A stretch of 35,814 bases of DNA, taken from NCBI GenBank assembly GCA_963579625.1, contig CAUZHN010000023.1, positions 1 to 35,814 on the forward strand, read 5' to 3'. Positions 15,878-24,595 of the stretch are shown here, piece by piece. The stretch's first letter is position 1; the number at the start of each line of letters is the position of its first letter. The stretch comes from JAAXGI01 sp963579625. GTDB taxonomy: Bacteria > Gemmatimonadota > Gemmatimonadetes > Longimicrobiales > Gaopeijiaceae. A program made the translations under genes and the position numbers. The notes beneath the pieces are model-generated. The model was not told the DNA's origin. It saw only the letters and a list, made by a program, of their open reading frames with translations, and made no database searches.

Positions 15878-16936
15878 TTATCGAATGTCCGGTCCCCCAG
15901 GGGGCGATGGCGCATTACCCCCTGGTAACGGCGGAGGGAGCCGGTTCGGGTCTGAGGCTCGAGACCGCGGCAGCTTTCCATACAGCTTCGCAGCGGTGAT
16001 CGCTATGAGCAGGGAAAGTCCCGTAGTGATGATGATGGCGAAAATCAGCTGATTGATCTGTAGTCCCATCAACGCCAGGAGAAGCACGGGTGGGACGAGC
16101 TGAATGCTCGCAGTGTTGATCGCAAGAAGCATGACCATGGGATTCGTAGCCGTGTCCTTGGTGGGATTGAGGGTCTGGAGCTCCTCCATAGCCTTGATTC
16201 CGAAAGGGGTGGCCGCGTTTCCCAACCCGAAGATGTTTGCGGTCAGGTTTAGCGCGATCATCCCGAGAGCCGGATGGTCCTCGGGGACTTCCGGGAAAAG
16301 AGGTCGGAGGATAGGGCGTACGACCCTGACGAGCGCATAAATGAGGCCCGCTTCTTCAGCGATCTTCAACAGCCCTAGGAAGAGCGCCAACACCCCGATG
16401 AGCCCAAGCGCGATCTCAGCCGCCGTCTGCGCGAATTCAAGGGCCGCGGACCCGATCGCATTCATTTTCACGAATCGGACTGGCTCGAATACGAGTGACG
16501 CCCGAATCGTTGAGATGTCTCCGAGAGCCTGATTTGCCAGCACCGCAGCGGGGTTGGGTGGGACGAATTCTACGAGGGTTCCCTGGAGTTCGCCCTCGTT
16601 CGACTGGGATACCCCATGGATCGTGGCGAGAGGCTCCGGTAGGGTGGCATCAGCGTCGAAACGAAGCTGCCGACCTTCCTCCGTCTGAACGAGCGAGCCA
16701 GGGTAGCTCTGGGAGGGAGCCTCGACGATCTCGTAGAAGTTTCTGTACTGCTCGGAGTCGATCCTGATTTCAACCGGGAGTTGTCGGGCGGCCAGGTCGT
16801 ACCCGTCTGAAAACGCAACTTCGACCGGAAGTGGCTCCCCATTCCGATACGTGTCTTGCACCAGATCACGGACATCGTAGCCGGTCGCAAAGACAAAGCT
16901 GGAGACGATCAGCCCAGCCCAGATATAGTTGAGCAT
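15878..16936 (-). CDS. spmA: SpmA-like nucleoside recognition (Gate) domain protein with N-terminal insertion
   Basis: A 352-aa membrane protein. After the first helix (MLNYIWAGLIVSSFVFATG), which matches SpmA, about 120 extra mostly polar residues (roughly 30-155) interrupt the family layout. The conserved part then resumes with AAEIALGLIGVLALFLGLLK, IAEEAGL, DHPALGMIALNLTANIFGLG, NAATPFGIKAMEELQ and NPTKDTATNPMVML. Bacillus SpmA is only about 200 aa. The insertion should be extracytoplasmic. The C-terminus ends in a Pro/Gly-rich tail. It forms a two-gene unit with spmB. Confidence 0.85.
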   Translation of the reverse strand: MLNYIWAGLIVSSFVFATGYDVRDLVQDTYRNGEPLPVEVAFSDGYDLAARQLPVEIRIDSEQYRNFYEIVEAPSQSYPGSLVQTEEGRQLRFDADATLPEPLATIHGVSQSNEGELQGTLVEFVPPNPAAVLANQALGDISTIRASLVFEPVRFVKMNAIGSAALEFAQTAAEIALGLIGVLALFLGLLKIAEEAGLIYALVRVVRPILRPLFPEVPEDHPALGMIALNLTANIFGLGNAATPFGIKAMEELQTLNPTKDTATNPMVMLLAINTASIQLVPPVLLLALMGLQINQLIFAIIITTGLSLLIAITAAKLYGKLPRSRASDPNRLPPPLPGGNAPSPPGGPDIR

Positions 16937-16939
16937 CTT

Positions 16940-17095
16940 TTAGAGCACCAGCACGAAGTCCTTGTAAGGAGTCAATATCGACCGGTCCAAGGGGCGCACC
17001 TCAACCTCCCTGTTCGTTGCAGTACTAACCTGAAGTCCAGGTCCGTTAAGTAGGCTGGCCGTGATCGTTAGGCACGCTATGAAGCGTTTACTCAT
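16940..17095 (-). CDS. possible small exported peptide or remnant
   Basis: A 51-codon frame starting MSKRFIACLTITASLLN and ending TPYKDFVLVL, three bases before spmA. The N-terminus is weakly signal-like and the second half has GC-rich third positions. There is no convincing ribosome-binding site. Its ATG overlaps the stop of the fragment at 17088-17210, so both may be pieces of one decayed gene. I do not recognise a family. Confidence 0.25.
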   Translation of the reverse strand: MSKRFIACLTITASLLNGPGLQVSTATNREVEVRPLDRSILTPYKDFVLVL

Positions 17096-17210
17096 CCGTG
17101 AAGGTGAGTGTCGCGACGTAGAAACCGCTCTCCTCATTGATGGCATCCACGATTTGGCCGATGAGCTCAGTCCCCCAAACCCCGTTGTTTTGTGAAGAAC
17201 TGATACAAAT
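17088..17210 (-). pseudogene. coding fragment without start, unknown family
   Basis: Between two in-frame stops, one frame reads QNNGVWGTELIGQIVDAINE and then ESGFYVATLTFTDE before TAA. Codon third positions are GC-rich as in neighbouring genes, which supports real coding origin. No ATG or GTG start is available, so it appears to be the C-terminal end of a lost gene. From 17211 to the TfoX gene at 17430 I see nothing I can support. Confidence 0.3.
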
Positions 17211-17429
17211 TTATGTGTCCTAAGTGCCAGTGTGTGCAAGGTCTCTCGAGTAGCGTATCATAATCATAGTGATGGGGGCACAGGCAATCTTGGCAGCCCC
17301 GACCGTGGTTGCCGAGCAAGGGAGGGATTGCCCTAAAGTCGAGAGGTCTAGAGAACCGTGAGGTGCTGGAGTCGTTGTGAGCACAACTCCGGTGAGCCAA
17401 CAGTAGCTCCGTTCCTCCGTTGGGTCGAC

Positions 17430-17759
17430 ATGACGAAATCCTTCGTGGTCACGTGCCTGGAAATTCTTTCTGTAGTAGGCCCGGTGTGGGCCCGCGGGAT
17501 GTTCGGAGGCCACGGCATCTACCTCGGAGAGGTCATGTTTGCTCTTATCGCCGATGACGCGCTGTACCTGAAGGTGGACGAGGAGACCCGCCCCGCCTTC
17601 GATGAAGTGGAGTCGGTACCATTTGTTTATCATGGAAAGAAGGGTCGGCCGGTGACGATGTCCTACAGGGAGATGCCTCCGGAGGGTTTTGAATCCCCCG
17701 AAAGGGCAGAGCACTGGGCAGGCCTTGCGATAGCCGCAGCACGGCGCCGGGAAAGGTGA
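17430..17759 (+). CDS. TfoX N-terminal domain protein
   Basis: A 109-aa stand-alone TfoX/Sxy N-terminal domain: SVVGPVWARGMFGGHGIYLG, then VMFALIADDALYLKVDEET, FVYHGKKGRPVTMSYREMP and an Arg-rich end. In Haemophilus and Vibrio, TfoX/Sxy activates competence with CRP, but single-domain proteins like this are common in many phyla and their role is open. The start is placed at the ATG at 17430 because family members begin a few residues before this hydrophobic helix; the ribosome-binding site is weak and a longer in-frame start at 17358 exists. A six-base inverted repeat (GATAGG...CCTATC) overlaps the stop codon. Confidence 0.8.
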   Translation: MTKSFVVTCLEILSVVGPVWARGMFGGHGIYLGEVMFALIADDALYLKVDEETRPAFDEVESVPFVYHGKKGRPVTMSYREMPPEGFESPERAEHWAGLAIAAARRRER

Positions 17760-17870
17760 TAGGAGTTGGTTGGGCCCTATCCAATTCTCAGTGACCTTTG
17801 CCTTTCAGGAGTGTAAAAGTATCTTCAGAGTCACAGAGCACCAGTCTCCAATCTAAAACTAAGGAAGTGT

Positions 17871-19199
17871 GTGTCGCATATAGGTAAGTGGCGATTATTC
17901 TTCTTGTTGGCAGTTTTGATTGCGGGACCAACAATCCAGGTCAAATCCGCACGTGGGCAGGAAGGTCCTCGGCCCCCTCAGAGCGTTCCTCGAGTCTTCT
18001 TCGACTGCCGTGGTGCCCGGTGCGATAACACCTATTACCGGACTGAGATCGACTGGGTGGCCTGGGTCAGGGACCAACAGGATGCTCATGTACACGTGAT
18101 CATGACCAGTCAGCAGACCGGGGTGGGAGGGCGGGAGTTCCTTCTAGATTTCATCGGGAATGAGACTTACCAGAACTATGAATCCCGAAGCCGCTACCAG
18201 TCCCTCCCGACCGATACGCAGAGGGAGGACCTTGATGGTATCGCTCTGACTCTTGGGATTGGACTCGCGCAGTTCGCAACGGAGTCAGGGTTCAGGGGTG
18301 TCGTTCAAATCGACGGTATTACTCCGGTCCAAGGAGTCAATGCGAACGCTGACACGCCACCGGAGGGGATCCTCTCTCCGGACGAGGTGCAGGATCCCTG
18401 GAATCTGTGGGTCTTCCGTATCAATGCGAATGGGAGGATTGAGGGGGAGTCAAGTCAAGAGACCCAACGGTTTTCATCCGGCTTTAGAGCTTCCCGAGTG
18501 ACACCCACTTGGATCCAGCGCTACAACTCGAACTTCAGCTCTAATAGCCGAGAGTACGAACTGAACGACGGCAGCCGGTTCATCGACGACAGATACGACT
18601 GGAGCGTTAGCGCGCGGGTGGTCTACGCCCTCGCAGAGCATTGGTCAATGGGCTTTAATTCCAGAGTCGGGCGTAACACCAGGAACAACCAGCGGATCTG
18701 GGGTCAGTGGAACCCGGCGATTGAGTACAGCTTCTTCCCGTACGATGAGGCGACCCGGCGTTCACTGACTGTGTTTTACGAGATTGGTCCGGTGTACCGG
18801 GACTACTTCGACGTGACCGTATACGGGGAAGAGGAGGAACTCCGCGGCGAACAGGCCCTCACGCTGGACTTCTCACAGCGACAGCCTTGGGGGAACGCTT
18901 CCATCCAAATCAGGGGGTCGACCTACCTTCACGAGGTAGAGCGTAACAATTTATCCCTGCGTGGGAACCTGAGTTTTCGGATCACGCGCGGACTCGACCT
19001 GAATGTGCGCGGTGAATACTCGAGGGTCCGCGACCAACTCTTCCTGTCGGGGGAAGGTCTGAGCAACGAGGAGAGGCTGCTTGAGCTAAAAACGCAGCAG
19101 ACCGAGTACGAGAGTTTGATAAGCTTCGGATTCTCGTACCAGTTCGGCTCGATTTTCAACAACGTCGTAAACAACCGGTTCCCGGGTGGACGCAGGTAG
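17871..19199 (+). CDS. outer-membrane beta-barrel protein, unknown role
   Basis: A 442-aa exported protein starting at GTG with AAGGA a few bases upstream. A signal peptide ends near SARGQ. The mature N-terminus VFFDCRGARCDNTYYRTEI then VAWVRDQQDAHVHVIMTSQQ, with TGVGGREFLL and FIGNETY, matches an uncharacterised family found in Gemmatimonadota and Bacteroidota. The rest alternates in the manner of barrel strands (for example WSVSARVVYALAEHWSMGFN, FRITRGLDLNVRGEYSRVRD) and ends in a C-terminal SFGFSYQFGSIF-type strand. Two cysteines near the start could form a disulphide. It converges with the barrel gene at 19238-20734. Confidence 0.72.
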   Translation: MSHIGKWRLFFLLAVLIAGPTIQVKSARGQEGPRPPQSVPRVFFDCRGARCDNTYYRTEIDWVAWVRDQQDAHVHVIMTSQQTGVGGREFLLDFIGNETYQNYESRSRYQSLPTDTQREDLDGIALTLGIGLAQFATESGFRGVVQIDGITPVQGVNANADTPPEGILSPDEVQDPWNLWVFRINANGRIEGESSQETQRFSSGFRASRVTPTWIQRYNSNFSSNSREYELNDGSRFIDDRYDWSVSARVVYALAEHWSMGFNSRVGRNTRNNQRIWGQWNPAIEYSFFPYDEATRRSLTVFYEIGPVYRDYFDVTVYGEEEELRGEQALTLDFSQRQPWGNASIQIRGSTYLHEVERNNLSLRGNLSFRITRGLDLNVRGEYSRVRDQLFLSGEGLSNEERLLELKTQQTEYESLISFGFSYQFGSIFNNVVNNRFPGGRR

Positions 19200-19237
19200 G
19201 TTCTTATGACGCCGCCGCGGCCCGGAGGTTTTCGATC

Positions 19238-20734
19238 TCAGCGCACCGGAATCGAGACTGATAGCTGGCTCGTGATGACCCACGCGTTCTGAAGGGTTAA
19301 TGGTCCTGTAGGGGCGAGAAGGAAGTCGCTTCGGGCGACGTTGAGTACTTCCGCTTGTTCCGGACTCCAGGCTGTCCCGGGTCGGCCGGTTCCAGTGGTA
19401 GCTCGACCAAGGTATCTCAACTCGAGATCCGACACTCCCACATTCAGGCCCCAACTCGGTGTCCACTCCATCCAGCTTTCTTTCTGAGTGCGTCGCTCTT
19501 TCGCGATGTTATCGAACTGCTCCAGGTCGTAACGGATCGACCGGAGTTCGAGGCCGAGGCCTAATCCGCCCCATGAGAAGTCCCTGCCCACGCCTGTCCT
19601 GAGAGTCGCGTTGGAAAAGAAGAATTCGTTTTCGACAGTCTTCTCTCCGGCACGAATCATTTCACCGCTTACGGTCATCGTGTCGGTCGCTGCCTCGGCC
19701 CAGGTGTCACTCCATATCGGCTCGAAGACTAGATCGATCCCATAGGTGGCCCCGTCTCCGTTCCGGGAAAGTCCTACGCCGAAATCGTAAGCCCAGGAAT
19801 CCCCAGGATCTCGAGGGATATTCTGGATCTCATAATTTGGGATCTTCGGATGGGACTTCTTATTTGCCGTAGCGATCGTTCCAAACTTCCAACCACTTAG
19901 TGTGAGTGGCACGGTGTAGCCTAGGTGGATACCAGTGGTATTCGTTTCGTCCCGATTCGTCTCGACGCGTGTCACCCACTCCCAAGACCGCTGGTCCTCC
20001 CCCCACAGGGTGTCTAGGTAACTCACGTCGTGGGTGGCGTCAAAGCGGTTGTGAAGGAGTAAGACTTCAAACCCCCGGCCGTTCTCTCCCTCCCCAAGAA
20101 GGCCAACTCTTAGGTCGATGCTAGATCCGTCCTGCTCGATTTTCTGACTCAACGCATATAGGTGCTCGACGCCGTCGATGGCCCCGAGATCAGCCCACGA
20201 CACGCTGCCGGCCAAGGAGAGTCCGGTCTCGCCCAATGTTCGTCCCAGGTATCCATGTAGGTATAGGTTCGTGGCCGATTGTTCGCGCAGGGTCTGGTCG
20301 GTCTGGGGGCCCCACCAAATACCGAAGATCCGATCGCGATCTGCTGCGGTGAGCTCCTGGAGGGCGAAGCTGCCTCCACCGAACCAGTTTTCCGAGCCTG
20401 CGAGGATTGCGATCGGCAGTGTGCGACCAGCTCCATTGTCATTTGAAATCGTATAAAAGGTAGGCGAGCTTACAAGTGCCATTTCTCGAACGCGAGATCC
20501 TTTCGCCGGGTTTACGTAGGGATCTAGAAGTGGGTCGTCGAGGGCGATGCTCGTGCTCCCTAGCGCAAGGTTGGTCGATGGATAGAGAAGGAATTGATCC
20601 CCGGTAGCGACCGGTACCGACCTGATAGCAATGAGCTGTGCCTTTGCTGGACCTGCGAGTAGCAGGCTCGAGGCGAACAAGGTAGCGGCGAGAGTGTTCA
20701 GTGTCGTATTCTGCATGAACGACTGAGTCATCAT
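19238..20734 (-). CDS. putative outer-membrane barrel protein
   Basis: A 498-aa exported protein. A signal peptide ends near GPAKAQ, followed by a conserved-looking STNLALGSTSIALDDPLLDP, then PYVNPAKGSRV, the style of outer-membrane proteins of the PorV/FadL-like sort in which an early DxxxxxxNPA motif is common. The remainder is made of alternating polar/hydrophobic strands (GIHLGYTVPLTL, YGIDLVFEPIWSDTW, LGLGLELRSIRYDLEQF) and ends in LSVSIPVR. Family and function are not recognised. AAGG sits directly before the ATGATG start. It is convergent with 17871-19199 and separated from it by 38 bp. Confidence 0.65.
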   Translation of the reverse strand: MMTQSFMQNTTLNTLAATLFASSLLLAGPAKAQLIAIRSVPVATGDQFLLYPSTNLALGSTSIALDDPLLDPYVNPAKGSRVREMALVSSPTFYTISNDNGAGRTLPIAILAGSENWFGGGSFALQELTAADRDRIFGIWWGPQTDQTLREQSATNLYLHGYLGRTLGETGLSLAGSVSWADLGAIDGVEHLYALSQKIEQDGSSIDLRVGLLGEGENGRGFEVLLLHNRFDATHDVSYLDTLWGEDQRSWEWVTRVETNRDETNTTGIHLGYTVPLTLSGWKFGTIATANKKSHPKIPNYEIQNIPRDPGDSWAYDFGVGLSRNGDGATYGIDLVFEPIWSDTWAEAATDTMTVSGEMIRAGEKTVENEFFFSNATLRTGVGRDFSWGGLGLGLELRSIRYDLEQFDNIAKERRTQKESWMEWTPSWGLNVGVSDLELRYLGRATTGTGRPGTAWSPEQAEVLNVARSDFLLAPTGPLTLQNAWVITSQLSVSIPVR

Positions 20735-20867
20735 CCTTGATCTAGTCGCCCCGAGCGACCGATCAGGTTGACCATTTGATCTGCGTGTATGGGTGTTGAT
20801 CCAAGAATGTGAACTTGCTCTGAGAAAGGGAAGAAGCTAAACGGAGAACCATGTGACGTCATGATCA

Positions 20868-22124
20868 ATGGAGAACTGTGTGGCCAATCTACTCGACCTT
20901 CTCGTGGATCGCATCATGATAGTCATGGCGCATAAGAAGAGACCAGAGAGCCCCTCTGTAGGTAAAGGTGTGAATGTGAATCGATCCGTAGTGGCTGCTG
21001 TGAGCGCGTCAATGTCTCTTGCCTTGATCCCTTTCGTCGCATTCGCTCAGGGCAATGATTCGTCGACCATCCTTAGCATCGATCACTACGTCCCCGTGGT
21101 TTCGACGGTTCCCTCGATCGCCGGGGAAATGGCACAGATCTATGTCCGGGAGAGAGCATTAGCGAGAACGGACTTGCAGACTAGGAGTCTGGAAGACCGG
21201 GTAGTTCTCTTCGTTCATGGTGCGGGAACTCCGGGTGAGGTTGCCTTTGACGTACCCTATGAGGGCTACAGTTGGATGGCCTTCTTGGCGGCGGCCGGTT
21301 TTGACGTGTTTTCGATGGACATGACCGGTTACGGACGTTCAACTCGGCCACTCGTCATGAATGACCCCTGTAACCTCGCGAAGCAGCAGCAGGCAGAGTT
21401 CGTCCCCGTATTGATCGGCGCACCCTGTTCCCCCAGATACGATTATGCGGCGACCACGATTGCATCGGACTGGAATGACCTGAACGCAGTCGTCGAATAT
21501 CTGTTGGAGTTGAGAGATGTGGACCGCGTTAGTCTCATCGGCTGGTCCCTGGGCGGTCCCCGGGCAGGAGGGTACGCAGCCCGATATCCAGAGAAGGTGC
21601 GGAGCATCGTCCTGCTCTCTCCCGCGTACAGCCGAGGGCGTCCTTCCGAGTCGCCCGAGAGCCTTCCGGTTCCGGGTGCGGCCATGACGAAACAGTCGCA
21701 GCGGGACTTCAGGGCAAACTGGGACCGGCAGGTGGGTTGTGCAGACCAATACGACCCGGCCGTAGGGGATGCGGTATGGTCTGCAATGCTGGCTTCCGAT
21801 CCCGTCGGTGCGAGCTGGGGCACGGGGGTGCGACGCGCTCCTCGGACCACTACCTGGGGATGGGACCCAGATCGGGTCAGATCGACCTCAATTCCTATGC
21901 TCCTCTTCGCTCCCGCCCACGACGGTCAGGTGGCCCCTGAACGGGTGGCCGAGCTTTACGAAGATCTGGGTTCCTCCAGGAAGGTGCTGATTGATCTAGC
22001 CTGTGCGTCGCACAACGCCATGTGGGAGCGGAATCGCATGCTCCTCTATGACGCTTCGCTGCAGTGGCTTCGGGACGGAGTGGTGAAAGGCGTTGATTCC
22101 GGCGAACTGCGCCTGGGCTACTAA
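20868..22124 (+). CDS. secreted alpha/beta hydrolase
   Basis: An alpha/beta-hydrolase-fold protein. The oxyanion strand VVLFVHGAGTPGE, the nucleophile elbow GWSLGG, the acid in APAHDGQVAPE and the histidine in CASHNAMWE are all visible; YEGYSWMAFLAAAGFDVFSM is the usual early helix. A signal peptide (VVAAVSASMSLALIPFVAFA, then QG) lies about 35 residues inside the longest frame, so the true start may be the GTG at 20970 or 20976, preceded by AAAGG, rather than the ATG at 20868. The substrate is unknown. It ends 2 bp before the first permease gene of the peptide transporter, so it is likely co-expressed and may trim or release the transporter's substrate in the periplasm. Confidence 0.82.
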   Translation: MENCVANLLDLLVDRIMIVMAHKKRPESPSVGKGVNVNRSVVAAVSASMSLALIPFVAFAQGNDSSTILSIDHYVPVVSTVPSIAGEMAQIYVRERALARTDLQTRSLEDRVVLFVHGAGTPGEVAFDVPYEGYSWMAFLAAAGFDVFSMDMTGYGRSTRPLVMNDPCNLAKQQQAEFVPVLIGAPCSPRYDYAATTIASDWNDLNAVVEYLLELRDVDRVSLIGWSLGGPRAGGYAARYPEKVRSIVLLSPAYSRGRPSESPESLPVPGAAMTKQSQRDFRANWDRQVGCADQYDPAVGDAVWSAMLASDPVGASWGTGVRRAPRTTTWGWDPDRVRSTSIPMLLFAPAHDGQVAPERVAELYEDLGSSRKVLIDLACASHNAMWERNRMLLYDASLQWLRDGVVKGVDSGELRLGY

Positions 22125-22126
22125 CC

Positions 22127-23173
22127 GTGAAATCAAGGGGAGAGGCGCTTCGAGACTACGTCGTGCGACGTCTCCTTCTTATGGTCCCGACCTTTCTCGG
22201 CATCACCTTTGTGACCTTTACCCTCTGCCAGTTCGTTCCCGGCGGGCAGATCGATCAGATCCGGATGCAGCTCGCTGGGGCCGGAGGTGGAGGAGAAGTC
22301 GGTGGTGGGGGTGGGGCCCCCGTCCAACTCGAAATCCCCGAGGAGCAGCTGGCGAGACTCAGCGAGTACTATGGGTTTGACGATCCTCTGCCGGTGGCCT
22401 ATGTGACATGGCTCTGGGATGTCGTCCGACTCGACTTCGGCGACTCCTTTCGGTACAGCGAAGGCGTACTTCAGGTGATTGGGGACCGTCTGCCAGTCTC
22501 CATCTACTATGGACTTATCACGGCGTTCTTCACCTACGGGATTTGCATCCCTCTTGGGATCCTGAAGGCGATCAAGCACCGCACAAGTATCGACAACTTG
22601 ACTTCAGTACTGATATTCGTGGGCTACGCGATCCCTGGGTTCGCGCTGGGGGCCGTGCTCAGCAACCTTCTCGCTGTCCAGTTCGGGTTGTTTCCGCTAG
22701 GCGGATTCCGATCACCCGACGGCGAAGAGTTGACTCTGATGGCACAGCTTGTGGACATCGTCTGGCACTCCGTTCTCCCGCTGATTGCGTACCTGGCCGG
22801 TTCATTCGCGATCATGACGATGCTGATGAAGAATAGCCTGATCGAGAACATGAGTGCCGACTACGTGAAAACGGCCTTGGCAAAGGGCCTCAGTTGGCGC
22901 CGGACCGTCTTCGTGCATGCGCTCAGAAACTCTCTGATTCCCATGGCGACAAGCGTTGGTTCCCTGCTGGGCATCTTCCTCACGGGCAGCTTTCTCATTG
23001 AGCGCGTGTTCAATATTCAGGGGGTGGGGCTCCTCTCGTTTGAAGCGATCCAAGCCAGGGATTTCCCCGTGGTTCTGGGTTTCCTTGTGATTTCGAGCGT
23101 TCTGCTGATGGTGGGGAACCTAGTTTCGGATCTTGCCGTGGCTTTCGTCGATCCTAGGGTCAGGTTTGAGTAA
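22127..23173 (+). CDS. yejB: YejB-type peptide ABC transporter permease
   Basis: A 348-aa inner-membrane permease of the DppB/OppB class. It begins with YVVRRLLLMVPTFLGITFVT and FVPGG, has a Gly-rich insert (residues about 50-65, as in YejB of the microcin C transporter), then LDFGDSFRY, and the EAA loop NMSADYVKTALAKGLSWRRTVF that contacts the ATPase. The C-terminus NLVSDLAVAFVDPRVRFE is diagnostic of this class. The start is GTG, three bases after the hydrolase stop with no clear ribosome-binding site, suggesting translational coupling. With the next four genes it forms a complete importer for peptides. Confidence 0.9.
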   Translation: MKSRGEALRDYVVRRLLLMVPTFLGITFVTFTLCQFVPGGQIDQIRMQLAGAGGGGEVGGGGGAPVQLEIPEEQLARLSEYYGFDDPLPVAYVTWLWDVVRLDFGDSFRYSEGVLQVIGDRLPVSIYYGLITAFFTYGICIPLGILKAIKHRTSIDNLTSVLIFVGYAIPGFALGAVLSNLLAVQFGLFPLGGFRSPDGEELTLMAQLVDIVWHSVLPLIAYLAGSFAIMTMLMKNSLIENMSADYVKTALAKGLSWRRTVFVHALRNSLIPMATSVGSLLGIFLTGSFLIERVFNIQGVGLLSFEAIQARDFPVVLGFLVISSVLLMVGNLVSDLAVAFVDPRVRFE

Positions 23174-23194
23174 ACCCTCTCCTTGGCTGGCAAG

Positions 23195-24559
23195 ATGAAG
23201 TGGATCAAATTGGATCCCATCACCCGAAAGCGTCTGGAGCGGTTCCGTCGGATCAAGCGAGGGTACTACTCTTTCATCATCTTGTCCCTCGCGATCGTGC
23301 TATCCGTATTTTCACCCTATCTGGCTGAGAGCAGGGCGCTCTTCGTGTGGTATGAGGGACGGCCTTACCTGCCGACCTTTGAGTACTTCCCCATGGACAC
23401 CTTCGACCAGGAACCGCCGCCAGCCTGGGGAATGGGTGGCCTCGAGACCGAGTACCTACGACTCAGCCGCGAGTGGCAGCTAGAGAGAGAACTCTACGAT
23501 CGAGGGCGTGCCGAGGCTGCAAATGATCCGGCTGTCCTCGCTGAACTCGATCAGCGGTACCCCAATCGAGGCAACTTCGTGGTTATGCCGCCGGTCCCGT
23601 GGGATCCGTATCAGAACGATTTCTGGTACAATGAGATCCTGAACGAGGTGCAGGATCTCGTCGACACAGGAGACATGGAAGGGGCCGCGCACCTGGCGCG
23701 CCGTGACAGGCTGGTGGTGTTGGCCGACGCGATCGAGACCGGAGAGATCGCGGGGATCCTGGCGGATCTTGAGCGCTCTCCCACAGGAAACCTCGTGGGT
23801 TTGGCGCGGACTGGGACGATGCCCTCTCTCGCCCGCCTAGGAATGGTCCCGCCCACACCGCCTGATTTCGGACAGCGGCATTATCTGGGGACGGATTCAC
23901 AGGGAAGGGACGTTGCTTCACGACTCCTCTACGGGTTCCGAATCTCGATCTTTTTCGCGCTCTTCCTAGTGCTCATCGGACAGACGATTGGGACCGTTAT
24001 CGGGAGTCTCCAAGGGTACCTAGGCGGTCGCTTCGATATCCTGAGCCAAAGGGTGATCGAGGTGCTGATCGCTGTGCCGTTCCTTTATGTGGTGATCATC
24101 ATGGCCGCTCTGGTTGCTCCGACATTCTGGATGCTGCTTGGGATCATGGCGCTTTTCCAGTGGATTGGTATCACCTTCTTCATGCGTACGGAGATGTACC
24201 GGGAGAAGACCCGGGAGTATTGCCTGGCCGCTCGTTCCTACGGTGCCTCTCATCTACGGATCATTTTTCGCCATCTCCTCCCGAATTGTCTAACGCCGCT
24301 TGTGACCTTCACTCCATTCGCGATCGTGGGGGCGATTTTTGCGCTGACCGGCTTGGATTACCTCGGATATGGTCTTCCAGCACCAACTCCCAGCTGGGGC
24401 GAGTTGATCGATCAGGCGCTACAAGTGGAGAACCGGGACAAACTCTGGCTGATCCTTGCTCCCTTCGGAGCGCTTACGGTGACCTTGGTGCTGGTGGTGT
24501 TCATCGGTGAGTCCGTCCGGGAGGCGTTCGATCCTAAGCGGTACGCCAAATATGAGTGA
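23195..24559 (+). CDS. yejE: YejE-type peptide ABC transporter permease with enlarged periplasmic loop
   Basis: A 454-aa permease of the DppC/OppC class. The N-terminus RFRRIKRGYYSFIILSLAIV and the conserved HYLGTDSQGRDVASRLLYGF, YREKTREYCLAARSYGASHL and GESVREAFDPKRYAKYE identify YejE. Between the first helix and the GTDSQGRD motif lie about 190 residues, much more than in E. coli YejE (about 340 aa in total); this stretch is rich in acidic helices and should be periplasmic. I use the ATG at 23195; a TTG four codons earlier is possible. It follows yejB by about 20 bp. Confidence 0.9.
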   Translation: MKWIKLDPITRKRLERFRRIKRGYYSFIILSLAIVLSVFSPYLAESRALFVWYEGRPYLPTFEYFPMDTFDQEPPPAWGMGGLETEYLRLSREWQLERELYDRGRAEAANDPAVLAELDQRYPNRGNFVVMPPVPWDPYQNDFWYNEILNEVQDLVDTGDMEGAAHLARRDRLVVLADAIETGEIAGILADLERSPTGNLVGLARTGTMPSLARLGMVPPTPPDFGQRHYLGTDSQGRDVASRLLYGFRISIFFALFLVLIGQTIGTVIGSLQGYLGGRFDILSQRVIEVLIAVPFLYVVIIMAALVAPTFWMLLGIMALFQWIGITFFMRTEMYREKTREYCLAARSYGASHLRIIFRHLLPNCLTPLVTFTPFAIVGAIFALTGLDYLGYGLPAPTPSWGELIDQALQVENRDKLWLILAPFGALTVTLVLVVFIGESVREAFDPKRYAKYE

Positions 24560-24595
24560 GCCCGAAGAAAGGAAGATGACCGGAAGGAGGATGAC

